Shown here: positions 5,996 to 13,927 of the stretch, in pieces
Numbering within the stretch: position 1 is the first letter of the stretch
How the letters are laid out: each line of letters opens with the position of its first letter
From: Candidatus Rokuibacteriota bacterium
GTDB taxonomy: Bacteria > Methylomirabilota > Methylomirabilia > Rokubacteriales > CSP1-6
NCBI GenBank assembly: GCA_003220535.1
Contig: QHSU01000019.1
Coordinates: forward strand, 1 to 32,082
Length of the DNA: 32,082 nucleotides
Direction of reading: 5' to 3'
Notes under the pieces: generated by a model
Told to the model about the DNA's origin: nothing
Database searches by the model: none
What the model saw: the letters and a program-made list of their open reading frames with translations, nothing else
Position numbers and translations under genes: made by a program

Positions 5996-7875
5996 TGTTT
6001 CCCTCGCATCAGATACGACGATGGCCCAGTGCGCGGCGAGGCAGCGGGCGGCGCAGGCGTTGTCGTGACGGACGGCGCGGCGGCGGCGGCGCGGATCCGC
6101 TCGGCCATGTCCCGGATATTCGGATTCAGAAGCCGGAAGGCCGCGATGGCGAGCCCGAAGGCGTCGAGCGCTTCATTCCGTTCGCGGTCCTGCACCCAGA
6201 TGTAATGCGTGGCGACGCCGCCTTTGTTGTACCTCGTCTCGCGGTGCTCCGCGCACAGCTGCGCGAAAAACTCCTCGTTGACCGTCTCGATCCGCGAGGG
6301 GAAATGCGTAGAGCTCGGGCCGGGCGTCGGTAGCGCGAGCGATGCGAAGATCTCGGCCTTCAAGTCGTCGACGTTCAACGGATAGAGTGGCACGGGCCGG
6401 GCATTGCGCCCGTACGTCTTCTGCGACGGCTTGCCGACGATCGGCTCGCCTGACCGGCCGGCGACTCCCTTGGTCGCGAAAACGCGCTTCGCCTGGTGGG
6501 CGAGGACGAAGTCGTAGATCTCTGAGGTCGCGAAGCCGGAGTCGACGCACGCGCTGTGGATCGGGAGCTGTACGCCCGTCGCGTGTGCGTAGCGGCGGCT
6601 GACCGCCTCGAGGAGTGCGGCGCGCGCCTCCGGCTTACGCGGGTCACCCGGAATGATGCGCCAGTCGACAACCCAGCGCTCGCCGGCCGCTCCCCAGGCG
6701 AGAACGATCATCTCGAAGCGATCGGCTTGCACGTCGACGCCGGCGGTCAGCGCGGAGGCGGCGGCGGGCACTTCCACGCCGTCGCCGTAATCTTCGCGGC
6801 GCGCGTACAGCGGGTGTGCCTCCATGCGCTGCGTCCGGTCTTCCCACGGCTCGGCGAGGCTCGTCGTCGTGAAGACTTTCAAGCTTTCACGGCCACGCTC
6901 GCGGGCCGCCAGGAACTTGGCGACGAGCTCAGGCAGGGACACCCACGGCGAGAGCATCGCCGGCACATGGAACCCGATGAGGCCGGGCTCCTTCGCCTCA
7001 GCCGTCGGCCGCCACTCCCCGCGGGCGATGAGGTCGCGCCGTGCGGGCTCGTCGATCCTTGCGCCACAGCCGTGATCCTCGTCCGGGCAGCGCAGATGCG
7101 CTGTCAGGGGATCGTGCTCCTCGAAGGCGACGCGGAAGTGCGCGACGTCGTTCCACGTGATGAAATCGGCTCGGCCGCACGCGGGGCACCTGACGAAGAA
7201 GCGCCGACGATCACTCCGAGCGTAGGCCGTGTCGATGCGCCCGCCGCGCATCACCGGGGTCGACGCGAAGATCGCGAGTCGGTCGTGGAAGGAGAGGGTC
7301 CGGTTGGCCAAGAGCTCGCCGGGATCCCCCTCATCACCGACGACCGGCGGGAAGCGGTCGCAGTCGTCGCCGATCGCGACGCGCACACTCCAGCGCGCAA
7401 ACGTGTTCGGCGTGTTCGCACCGCCGAGGGCCAGAAATCCTCCGGGAAACATCTTCAGGGAGAGCGTCGACTCCGGGGCGCCCGACGTGCGCTTGTCTTG
7501 CACGACCGCAGACAGCGCCGGGGTCGTACGGATCATGTCACCGAGGCGCTCCTTCGAGTAGGCTTCGGCGGCCTGCGCGGTCGGATGCACGAGCAGCATC
7601 GGGGAGGGGTCCGACGCGATGAAGTAGCCCAGCACGTTGTTGAGCGCCTCGCTGACGCCGACCTGCGCGGCCTTCATGATCGCGATGGTCCGGACGCCCG
7701 CCTCGTGCACCGCGTTCATGACGCCAGCGAGATACGGCGTCGTCGCGGTTTTCCACCGACCGCCGCGCGCCGCGCTCGTCTCCGGCAAGAGGCGGTGCGC
7801 GTCGGCCCACTCGCTTACGGTCATCGTCGTCGGGGGCGTCGCGGCGCGCGCCCACTCAGCGATGAGGGTACTCAT
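5992..7875 (-). CDS. Phage terminase large subunit, GpA family
   Basis: A 627-residue packaging motor and nuclease. The N-terminal ATPase has the GpA-type P-loop (MKAAQVGVSE, about 67-76) and IGDDCDRFPPVVGDEGDPGE as the Walker B region (about 168-187), where DD replaces the usual DE. A zinc-finger insert (CPAC...CPDEDHGC) follows. The C-terminal nuclease shows GVDVQADRFEM, CVDSGFATSEI and NEALDAFGLA. ATG at 7875 overlaps the TerS stop by ATGA and has GGAGG upstream; an in-frame start at 7917 would lie inside TerS. It cleaves concatemers and pumps DNA into the procapsid. Confidence 0.93.
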   Translation of the reverse strand: MSTLIAEWARAATPPTTMTVSEWADAHRLLPETSAARGGRWKTATTPYLAGVMNAVHEAGVRTIAIMKAAQVGVSEALNNVLGYFIASDPSPMLLVHPTAQAAEAYSKERLGDMIRTTPALSAVVQDKRTSGAPESTLSLKMFPGGFLALGGANTPNTFARWSVRVAIGDDCDRFPPVVGDEGDPGELLANRTLSFHDRLAIFASTPVMRGGRIDTAYARSDRRRFFVRCPACGRADFITWNDVAHFRVAFEEHDPLTAHLRCPDEDHGCGARIDEPARRDLIARGEWRPTAEAKEPGLIGFHVPAMLSPWVSLPELVAKFLAARERGRESLKVFTTTSLAEPWEDRTQRMEAHPLYARREDYGDGVEVPAAASALTAGVDVQADRFEMIVLAWGAAGERWVVDWRIIPGDPRKPEARAALLEAVSRRYAHATGVQLPIHSACVDSGFATSEIYDFVLAHQAKRVFATKGVAGRSGEPIVGKPSQKTYGRNARPVPLYPLNVDDLKAEIFASLALPTPGPSSTHFPSRIETVNEEFFAQLCAEHRETRYNKGGVATHYIWVQDRERNEALDAFGLAIAAFRLLNPNIRDMAERIRAAAAAPSVTTTPAPPAASPRTGPSSYLMRGKQ

Positions 7876-8375
7876 GACGCCTCCTGAGCGTTGACGAGGT
7901 CGAGCATGCTTGACCACCTAGAGATTTCGTCGAGGGCCTCGCGGACGAGCGCCGACACCGACGGCTCGGCGCTCTGCGCGATGACGCCGGCCTGCGCCAT
8001 CCGGCGCGGCAGCGCACGCAGCTTGGCGACGAGTGCCTTGACGAAGGCCTGCCCCTCGAGGATGACCTGCTGACGCGGGAGGAGCTGGCGCCGGCGTTCG
8101 GCGATCGTCAGCTCGACGAGCTCGCCCTGCGCGCGGTCCCGGCGTGCCCGGGCCTCGCGGTCATTCGCCGGCGAGCGGGCCTGGCCGAGGTGCGCGATGT
8201 ACGAGGGCACCACTGCGGTCAGGTCGTACAGCGAGGGGCGGCCACCGCGGCCTGGGCGCGCCGCTCGGACCGTGCCCGAGGCCTCGAGCTCTCCGAACGT
8301 GCGCGTGGACACCGCCAGGACGGCCGTCGTCTGCCGTCGGGTCGCGAGGGGCAGCGCGTCGGCCTTCCGGGCCAT
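7872..8375 (-). CDS. Phage terminase small subunit (Nu1-like)
   Basis: A 167-residue protein. Residues 12-62 form a winged-helix/MerR-like DNA-binding fold (QTTAVLAVSTRTFGELEASG then a GRGGRP wing and YDLTAVVPSYI), as in lambda Nu1. A long basic helix follows (REARARRDRAQGELVELTIA), the usual oligomerisation region. It would recognise the packaging site and recruit TerL, encoded directly downstream with an ATGA overlap. A direct-repeat array lies immediately upstream of the gene and is a candidate binding site. Confidence 0.82.
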   Translation of the reverse strand: MARKADALPLATRRQTTAVLAVSTRTFGELEASGTVRAARPGRGGRPSLYDLTAVVPSYIAHLGQARSPANDREARARRDRAQGELVELTIAERRRQLLPRQQVILEGQAFVKALVAKLRALPRRMAQAGVIAQSAEPSVSALVREALDEISRWSSMLDLVNAQEAS

Positions 8376-8560
8376 CAGGCCGCCTCAGGCGTTATGCGGA
8401 TGCATCCCAAGCGAGGATGGGAGGCGGGAACCCGTCGGGCCGTCCCGGACCCGCCTAAAAAGACCCTATTGGAGCCTCCGGCGGGGTCGGAAAAGGGAAT
8501 CCTAGCCGAAGGAGGACCCGCGACGGGGACCACTCCGTCGCGCGCGCGCGGGGGTACACG

Positions 8561-8768
8561 TGGCAGAGAAGCAAGTCGTGGCAGAGAAGCAACCGAACCG
8601 GTGGCAGAGAAGCAAGGCTGCCACGCTTGTATGCCACGTGGCAGAGAAGCAAGAAGAGTAGTAGTAGTACCTACTTCCTGGAAGTGTGCCATGTCTGCCA
8701 CTTCGTGCAATACGCGCGCGCGAGAAGGCTGCCATCCGGGGTTGGCAGAGAAGCGTGGCAGAGAAGCA
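8561..8768. repeat. Six direct repeats of TGGCAGAGAAGC: candidate packaging or replication site
   Basis: Copies start at 8561, 8579, 8602, 8639, 8743 and 8756. Most continue as TGGCAGAGAAGCAA, and a degenerate half-copy sits at 8771. Steps are irregular (18, 23, 37, 104, 13 bases). Inverted copies of TGCCA are interspersed, including the 12-bp palindrome TGCCACGTGGCA at 8632-8643 and CTGCCA/TGGCAG at 8729-8748. The array fills the 403-base gap between primase and TerS, which has no convincing gene. That is where lambda has cos with its Nu1-binding R sites, and also where a satellite replication origin might lie. Confidence 0.82.
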
Positions 8769-8778
8769 GGTGGCAGGG

Positions 8779-10686
8779 TCACGAGAAGGGCTCCGGTTCG
8801 GTCGCGGGGAGCATCCAGTACCACGGGCCGGTCTGCCCCTTGGCGCGCTCGGCTTTGACGCCCAGGTCGGTCTTCGCCCGCCAGAGCGTGCGTTGAGCGA
8901 TGCCGTTGGCCTTCGCATCGGCCAGTACTTGTTTCGACGCAGTCGGGCCATCCGCCAGCAGCTCGCGCAGGAACGTCACCGCATGGTCCCGCTCCCGGCG
9001 GTCTGATCGCGACACGGGCTCGTCGGCCGCGAGGAGGACTTCGGCCGTGCCTTCGATCGGGGCATCCTCCCAGGTCAGCCCGGCGTCGGTGATGCGGAAG
9101 GCAAGCGCCGAGGCTTGTGGACCGAGATTGTTCTTACAGGAGGCGAGCAAACGCCGTCCGGGCGTGTCGGCGACCTCGCCGACCACGAGCACGGTCCTGG
9201 CTTGCGCGACGAAGGCCACCGACCCTTGGGCCCGCAGCAGCAGCCGACGCGTCTGGGCCTTGGTCAAGTGCATGACGCCGAAGATGGCGACGCGCCGACG
9301 CTCGGCGAGGGCAGCGAGCGGTGTCAGCAGGCCTCGGATCTCCGCGTCCTTGTAACTGTCCCTCGACCCGAGGTAGGCCGAGAGCGGCGAGATCACCACG
9401 AGGATGGCGCGCGTCTGCTGAATCGCGGCGTCGAGCGCCGGGAGGTCACGCTCGAGCGTGAACGGGCATTCTTGCCCCTCAACGCGCACGGCCTTCAGCA
9501 CGTGGACGCGCCGCGCGTCGCCTCCCTGCCGGTCGACGATCGGGCGCACCGTATCCGCGAGCCCGTCTTCGCTCGTCAGAAGCAGGACGTCGCCAACCGG
9601 CGCACGGCCGCCGTCCGGCCAGGCGGCCCCCCGCGTGATGCGGGCGGCCACGTCGAGCGTGATGGTGGTCTTCCCGGTCCCCACCTCCCCGATGCCGAGG
9701 GAGATCTTGCTCCGGGGGATCCGCCGCTCCCAGAGCCACTCCACGTTCTCCGGCTCGACGTCGCCCAGACACACGAGCACCGGAGAGCCCGACGAGGCGG
9801 CGGCGGCGGTCTCGGCGGGAGCCGTAGCTGTCGTCGAGTTTCGCGAGCGGTCCCGCTCGGCCAGGTCGCGCACCAGGCGGCGGAAGTCCTCCTCGTCGTC
9901 GTACGGTGGACTGCACTGGCGCCCGAAGGCGAGCAGCAGCTCGACCACCGTGCCCGGCGCTTCACGCTTGCCGAGGAAGTGGCCAGCAATGCGAAGCGCG
10001 ATCGAGCGACGCTGACCGATCGGCGCCCCGCGGAGCAGCGCTCCCCAGTCCGTCTCTGATCCGGCTGACTCGTTCCCATTACGCTGGGAGGGCCCAATGG
10101 TCGTCGCCAGCTCCACGAGCCATCGGGGCAGCGGCGCCAGGGGCGTGTCGAAGAGCGGGTGGAGGATCTCGTCGATATACTGTCGCCCGCTGACGTGATT
10201 GGACGGCGGCAACAGGACGTACCCACCCTCGGCCTTGATGTCGAGGCCTAGCGCCACGCCATTCTTGCTACGAAATCCTGGGATCGGCGCGAAGTAGACG
10301 TGACGGCCGCCCCCACCGGTGAGGACCTCGGCCGTGTCGGGGAGCGATCCATGCTTCCGCTCCAGCTCGGCCAGCGTCTCATCGCCCCCGTTACGCGGAT
10401 CGACGTCGAGCACGATGCACCAATTCGTCGGCGTTGCGATGTTCGAGCTCGGCTCGAGCGTCCACCAATGACGTACGGTGTTCTCGGCGCTCGTCGCGTC
10501 CTTGAATCCATTCAGCGCGAGGCGGCCGTGCGGGTGTTTGCCGGCATTATGGTTGCCTTCACCGCAGGGATACCGGCCACAGCCGCACCGGCCGGAAGCG
10601 ACGCCGTACGCCGGGAACACCGGCTTGTTACGGCCCGCGTACTCAAGCGCGGCGGCCAACAAGTCTATGGCGACCGGCGCTGTCAC
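8779..10686 (-). CDS. Primase-polymerase (PrimPol/AEP) fused to RepA-like helicase domain
   Basis: A 635-residue replication protein. N-terminal PrimPol: CGCG...C...GKHP around residues 34-52, catalytic DVD at 94-96, GGGGRH at 124-129 and GLDIKAEGGYVLLPPS at 147-162. C-terminal RecA/AAA-type helicase: Walker A GEVGTGKTT at 333-341 and SEDGLADTVRP. At the Walker B strand it reads ILVVISPLSAYLG, where the family normally has Asp instead of Ser. GTG at 10686 overlaps the previous gene's stop by GTGA and is preferred over an upstream extension. It would prime and unwind the element's own DNA. Confidence 0.9.
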   Translation of the reverse strand: MTAPVAIDLLAAALEYAGRNKPVFPAYGVASGRCGCGRYPCGEGNHNAGKHPHGRLALNGFKDATSAENTVRHWWTLEPSSNIATPTNWCIVLDVDPRNGGDETLAELERKHGSLPDTAEVLTGGGGRHVYFAPIPGFRSKNGVALGLDIKAEGGYVLLPPSNHVSGRQYIDEILHPLFDTPLAPLPRWLVELATTIGPSQRNGNESAGSETDWGALLRGAPIGQRRSIALRIAGHFLGKREAPGTVVELLLAFGRQCSPPYDDEEDFRRLVRDLAERDRSRNSTTATAPAETAAAASSGSPVLVCLGDVEPENVEWLWERRIPRSKISLGIGEVGTGKTTITLDVAARITRGAAWPDGGRAPVGDVLLLTSEDGLADTVRPIVDRQGGDARRVHVLKAVRVEGQECPFTLERDLPALDAAIQQTRAILVVISPLSAYLGSRDSYKDAEIRGLLTPLAALAERRRVAIFGVMHLTKAQTRRLLLRAQGSVAFVAQARTVLVVGEVADTPGRRLLASCKNNLGPQASALAFRITDAGLTWEDAPIEGTAEVLLAADEPVSRSDRRERDHAVTFLRELLADGPTASKQVLADAKANGIAQRTLWRAKTDLGVKAERAKGQTGPWYWMLPATEPEPFS

Positions 10687-10913
10687 GCGAGCACCACGAC
10701 GAGGGCTGAGCCGACGAGCTCGAGATATTCCTGGACCCGGCGCGCGACCTGGGGGAGAAGCACTGCCCGGTAGAAGGCCTCGTCGTGTGCGCGGAGGGGC
10801 AGGCAATCCCAGCAGAACTCGAGATCGCTCACCGTGCTGCGGCTGACGAGGTAGACGTCGCAGGTGTTGCCGCTCGGCGTCGACCAGGAACCGAGGCGAT
10901 GACGGTGGATCAC
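10683..10913 (-). CDS. Small hypothetical protein before the primase
   Basis: A 76-residue frame from GTG 10913, with GAGG five bases upstream. It contains CDVYLVSRSTVSDLEFCWDC and a helical C-terminus (ARRVQEYLELVGSALVVVLA). Three cysteines could bind metal. Both ends overlap neighbours by GTGA. No known family recognised. Confidence 0.5.
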   Translation of the reverse strand: MIHRHRLGSWSTPSGNTCDVYLVSRSTVSDLEFCWDCLPLRAHDEAFYRAVLLPQVARRVQEYLELVGSALVVVLA

Positions 10914-10960
10914 GCCGCCTCGTCGAGAGCTATAAGGGCGCCGAACTCCACGCACTTCAC
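10910..10960 (-). CDS. 16-residue micro-ORF in an overlap chain
   Basis: GTG AAG TGC ... GCG TGA encodes MKCVEFGALIALDEAA. Its start overlaps the preceding stop (10957-10960) and its stop overlaps the next start (10910-10913), both by GTGA. It could be a translational relay rather than a functional peptide. Only the overlaps support it. Confidence 0.28.
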   Translation of the reverse strand: MKCVEFGALIALDEAA

Positions 10961-11076
10961 GACAGCGCCTCCAGCGCGGCAATCACCGCGTCGAGCCGCG
11001 ATGAACGTACCTGGTCGAAGGGCTGCCGTAGGCAACGCTCCAGGCGCCGGCGCTCGAAAAGGAGTAACGTGCGCAC
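10957..11076 (-). CDS. 39-residue basic helical micro-ORF
   Basis: GTG at 11076 opens MRTLLLFERRRLERCLRQPF continuing to LDAVIAALEALS, an amphipathic basic helix. No Shine-Dalgarno is visible. It lies 25 bases after the excisionase-like gene and ends in a GTGA overlap. Confidence 0.33.
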   Translation of the reverse strand: MRTLLLFERRRLERCLRQPFDQVRSSRLDAVIAALEALS

Positions 11077-11101
11077 GACCGCAACAATCACGCAGGCCGC
11101 A

Positions 11102-11413
11102 CTACGCTTTCCACCGCAACGACGCCCTCCCACGCTTCCCGAGTTGAAGAGCGGGCGTGATCTGGCGGTCCTTCTTGCGCCGGAGCAGGGTTTTCGGGCT
11201 GATGTTGAGCCGCTCGGCCATCTCGCGCGTCGAGAGGAGCTGGCCATTTGCTCCAGGCATCGCCTGGGGCACGATTGCAGCCAGAGTTGCGGCCGCGGCG
11301 CAGTACGCCGCCCATGCGGCCTCGTCGCCGGCGTCGACGCGGGTCTCGAGCTCACGGAGACGGTCGACCAATCGTCGCTGCACGGATACAAGCGCAATCT
11401 GAGCCGGGTTCAC
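11102..11413 (-). CDS. Excisionase/MerR-like DNA-binding protein
   Basis: A 103-residue protein. Residues 1-55 are helical (QRRLVDRLRELETRVDAGDE). Residues 58-103 are a winged helix: LLSTREMAERLNISPKTLLR, then a wing with KRGRASLRW, as in AlpA/Xis-type regulators. GTG at 11413 overlaps the XRE gene's stop by GTGA. In phages and satellites such proteins activate excision or early genes; no integrase is present in the window to partner it. Confidence 0.65.
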   Translation of the reverse strand: MNPAQIALVSVQRRLVDRLRELETRVDAGDEAAWAAYCAAAATLAAIVPQAMPGANGQLLSTREMAERLNISPKTLLRRKKDRQITPALQLGKRGRASLRWKA

Positions 11414-11625
11414 TTCGGCGCGGGGACCTCGATCGGCGGGAACAGCGCGCGGACCGGCACGTCGAGGAGCCGCGCCGCTCTTATGCATGCGAGCGGCGGG
11501 AGGCGTCGCTTGCCCCGCTCGGCAAGGGACACGAGGGACTCGGAAACGCCCAGAAGGGCCGCCAACTCCTCGAGGTTCACTCCATTTGCGACTCGCCACG
11601 CCCTCAGCTTCGCCAGGTTCTCCAT
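11410..11625 (-). CDS. Cro-like XRE regulator, first gene of the minus-strand operon
   Basis: A 71-residue HTH protein: LEELAALLGVSESLVSLAER is the helix-turn-helix, followed by ACIRAARLLDVPVRALFPP. Start at ATG 11625, with GGAGG eight bases upstream; an in-frame extension to 11709 crosses the promoter and is rejected. It is divergent from a larger repressor gene, the layout of a lysis-lysogeny switch, and heads the operon of replication and packaging genes. Confidence 0.8.
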   Translation of the reverse strand: MENLAKLRAWRVANGVNLEELAALLGVSESLVSLAERGKRRLPPLACIRAARLLDVPVRALFPPIEVPAPK

Positions 11626-11654
11626 GAAGCGATCCTCCGTCAACGCTTGACAAG

Positions 11655-11684
11655 AATCTAGCGCCTTGCCCGGGTAGTCGTCAA
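11655..11684 (-). promoter_or_regulatory. Early promoter of the minus-strand operon
   Basis: On the minus strand, TTGACG (11684-11679) and TAGATT (11660-11655) are separated by 18 bases. The start would fall near 11648, some 22 bases before the Cro-like ATG. CAAGA-type half-sites flank it. Confidence 0.6.
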
Positions 11685-11740
11685 GAGTTTCCTCAAGATC
11701 TCTTGACATGAGGTGGAGCGCAGAGCTACTGTTCCTGCGA
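11680..11740 (+). promoter_or_regulatory. Repressor promoter with inverted-repeat operator, leaderless start
   Basis: TTGACA (11703-11708) and TACTGT (11727-11732), spaced 18 bases, place the transcription start at or next to the A of the ATG at 11740. The message would be leaderless, as for lambda cI from PRM. Overlapping the -35 is the inverted repeat TCAAGA-TC-TCTTGA (11693-11706), nested with GTCAAGAG/CTCTTGAC (11680-11687/11700-11707). These sit between the divergent promoters and are the likely operators. Confidence 0.62.
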
Positions 11741-12363
11741 TGACTCTGGCGAATTCGGTCGGGAGGGCCCTACGCGAGTTCCGCGAGAAGCGCGGGATGA
11801 CGCAAGACGACCTCGCCCGCGCCGCACGCCGGGCCAGCCTGCCCTGGACACGCGCCAGTGTCGCGGCGCTCGAGGGCGGACGCCGGGACCTCAGTCTCGA
11901 GGAATTCAATCGCCTTGCGTGGGTGCTTCGCGAGATGACGGGCGAGCATCACACAGTGAGGGCCTACGCTAACGACGAGGACGGCGCCACGGTCGACATC
12001 ATCGCAGGCCTTGAGCCGCTCGGGGCGACTACCAAGGGCGAGATCCTGGCCCGCATGAAAGATATTCTCATCGGCTCGAACTGGGAGCCGGCCATCGTGG
12101 ACCAGGGAGGCGACGCCGAGCAGAAGGCTGCTCGCCGTCTGCGAGTCCCGGCGCTGAACGTGGCGCTCGCCGCGCGGCGTCTGTGGCACCACAGCTTGAC
12201 CGAGGAGCGTGAGCGCCGCGTCGCTGCGGAGGTACCGGCGGACGCGACGCCGCGGAGCCTACAGGCGGCCCGGGGTCACATCACGCGCGAGCTCGTCGCT
12301 AAGCTGGAGCCACTGGTCAAGGAAGCGCGACCTGTCGTCCGCAGAACGCCCCGACGGCCCTGA
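11740..12363 (+). CDS. XRE-family repressor of the element
   Basis: A 207-residue protein. The N-terminal 60 residues are an HTH (GMTQDDLARAARRASLPWTR with ASVAALEGGRRDLSLEEF as recognition region). A middle section (around 68-115) looks like a small alpha/beta domain; the C-terminus is helical and basic. No LexA-like Ser-Lys protease signature is visible, so induction is probably not by self-cleavage. ATG 11740 is chosen over GTG 11713, which precedes the predicted transcription start. The likely role is repression of the divergent replication-packaging operon. Confidence 0.77.
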   Translation: MTLANSVGRALREFREKRGMTQDDLARAARRASLPWTRASVAALEGGRRDLSLEEFNRLAWVLREMTGEHHTVRAYANDEDGATVDIIAGLEPLGATTKGEILARMKDILIGSNWEPAIVDQGGDAEQKAARRLRVPALNVALAARRLWHHSLTEERERRVAAEVPADATPRSLQAARGHITRELVAKLEPLVKEARPVVRRTPRRP

Positions 12364-12567
12364 CCGATTCGGCGTAACTCTCAGCCACTCGCGCTGCATG
12401 AAACCGGCGCCTCGTGAGTACTTCGCGCTTCGAGTTCGCGAGGGCCTTTAGTTCCGGAAATTCCGCTGCGACGCACCTTGACGAAATGCCGCATCTGGCG
12501 TACATCTCGCAAACCCTCGAGATCACCCGGGGGCGCGGTGTTTTTTGGTCGGAAATGAGGAGGAGTC

Positions 12568-12954
12568 ATGAAAGCGCTGGTCCTGCTCGCCGCTCTTCTC
12601 GTCTTCGCTGCCCCCGCTCTCGCCCAGCTGTACGAGTGGGTCGACGAGAAGGGGCAGCGCAATTTCGCAGACAACATCAACAACGTGCCGCAGCAATACC
12701 GCTCCAAGATGACGGAATCTCCCGGCCTGCAGGCGACTCCCTTGCAACGCCATTTCGAACGCCGGCGCCAGGACGACTTACTGGCGGAGCAGTGGGCATT
12801 CGAGCGCATCGCAGCAGCCTGCGCCAAGTCAACCGGGGTCGAGATCGCAGTCAAGCCGGACCGCCAGGTCACCTACTTCGGCAGATCCGGAGAGCGGTTC
12901 GCATTCGAGAAGTGCATGACCGAGAGCGGGCAGCCGACGCGGAGCGTGCGGTAA
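12568..12954 (+). CDS. Secreted DUF4124-domain protein
   Basis: A 128-residue protein with signal peptide MKALVLLAALLVFAAPALAQ. DUF4124 follows directly (LYEWVDEKGQRNFADNINNV then PQQYRSKM), then a helical region and a C-terminal stretch with two cysteines that could form a disulphide. GGAGGAG lies just before the ATG. The domain's function is unknown; a second DUF4124 occurs at the end of the protein at 19722-20411. The 200 bases before it hold no gene. Confidence 0.82.
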   Translation: MKALVLLAALLVFAAPALAQLYEWVDEKGQRNFADNINNVPQQYRSKMTESPGLQATPLQRHFERRRQDDLLAEQWAFERIAAACAKSTGVEIAVKPDRQVTYFGRSGERFAFEKCMTESGQPTRSVR

Positions 12955-13052
12955 ACTGCGGGCGGCGGTCGGCGCCGTAGCCCGCGATGGTTACGTTAGC
13001 ATGCTAAGCGCGAATTCCAGGTGACGGCGCGCGGTTCATCTCGCGCGACGCG

Positions 13053-13766
13053 CTAACGCCGAGGTAGACCTAGGTCCCGCTCCATGTAGAGCTCGACGAG
13101 TTGCCTCAGGAGATGGAGATCCTGGTTGATTCGTCGCGTATCAACGAAGCGATCCGGATCGACGAGAGGCTCGTCATAGGCGTGAGCGAGCGCGCTCCGC
13201 CCAGACTTATACAGGTACTCTCCGACATCTGGCTCAGTCTTCAGAATCTCGCTGGCTCGGTCTCGGCCGAACGTTAACGCGGAGAGGCCTGCATTGATCC
13301 AAGCCTTCTGTGTCGAGCTATCGCGCAGGGTTATGTTCAGGATCCGGAAGAAGGCGAAGAATTGGTACATCGAGTGGCGGCCCAGCCCGAGGGCATGGCG
13401 GTAGAGAGCGAGGGCTAACTCCTGAGTCGGTGACGGCCGAGTAGGCAGATCATCGAAGCGGAGCCCCGGGAATATCTTCCTCCCGGTCGGTAACCTGCCC
13501 CCGAGGCGAATGCGATGAGTGCCGCCGCTCTCCCCGGCTTCCGGGAACGGCTGCTCGTGGAGCCATGATTGGACACTCAGAAACCGGCGGATGAGCGTCG
13601 CGCCCTCCTCGTATGACTCGCCGGCGACGCGCTCAAGTGAAATGTCTCCGTACCGTTCGCCGTCCGGGGGGCGGAGGATCAGTTCGCGGCCGCGGAAATC
13701 TACCGATGTTTCGGACGATGCCCAGCAGACGTCTTGGTCAACGGCGATCACGACCCATTCGCCCAT
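13053..13766 (-). CDS. HEPN-like (MauJ-type) protein
   Basis: A 237-residue soluble protein. The N-terminal 110 residues are beta-rich. The C-terminal half is helical (ELALALYRHALGLGRHSMYQ then FFAFFRILNI) and resembles proteins annotated MauJ/ApeA-like. Residues 190-195 are R-SALA-H, an RX4H motif of the kind that forms HEPN ribonuclease active sites. It stands alone, without a nucleotidyltransferase partner, next to tRNA-Glu. Antiviral RNase activity is a reasonable hypothesis, not shown. Confidence 0.6.
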   Translation of the reverse strand: MGEWVVIAVDQDVCWASSETSVDFRGRELILRPPDGERYGDISLERVAGESYEEGATLIRRFLSVQSWLHEQPFPEAGESGGTHRIRLGGRLPTGRKIFPGLRFDDLPTRPSPTQELALALYRHALGLGRHSMYQFFAFFRILNITLRDSSTQKAWINAGLSALTFGRDRASEILKTEPDVGEYLYKSGRSALAHAYDEPLVDPDRFVDTRRINQDLHLLRQLVELYMERDLGLPRR

Positions 13767-13927
13767 GGCCTAGAAATCTCGCTCTCGGAGAATGTTAGGA
13801 CAGCTCGGAGTCCGCTGCCATTCTGCTGCCACTTCGCTGTCCGAAAGCGGCCTTTTGTGGCCTTTTGCGGGCAGGCGAATGAGCGGCCGAAATGAGCGAG
13901 AACACGCGGAAAGGCCTGACAAATATG

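Noticed and set aside
6556..7887. 443-codon plus-strand frame
   Set aside because: Mirror of the terminase reading frame; composition is that of an antisense shadow.
8561..8768. CRISPR array
   Set aside because: Repeats are only 12-15 bases, intervals run from 1 to 90 bases, and no cas genes are present.
8375..8824. 149-codon minus-strand frame ending in a TGATG overlap with TerS
   Set aside because: Its repeats (ASLPR and similar) are just translations of the DNA repeat array, and the rest looks random. The overlap is suggestive but not enough.
9115..10059. 314-codon plus-strand frame
   Set aside because: Antisense to the primase-helicase, whose domains are unmistakable.
11713..11739. GTG 11713 as the repressor start
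   Set aside because: It lies between the predicted -35 and -10, upstream of transcription.
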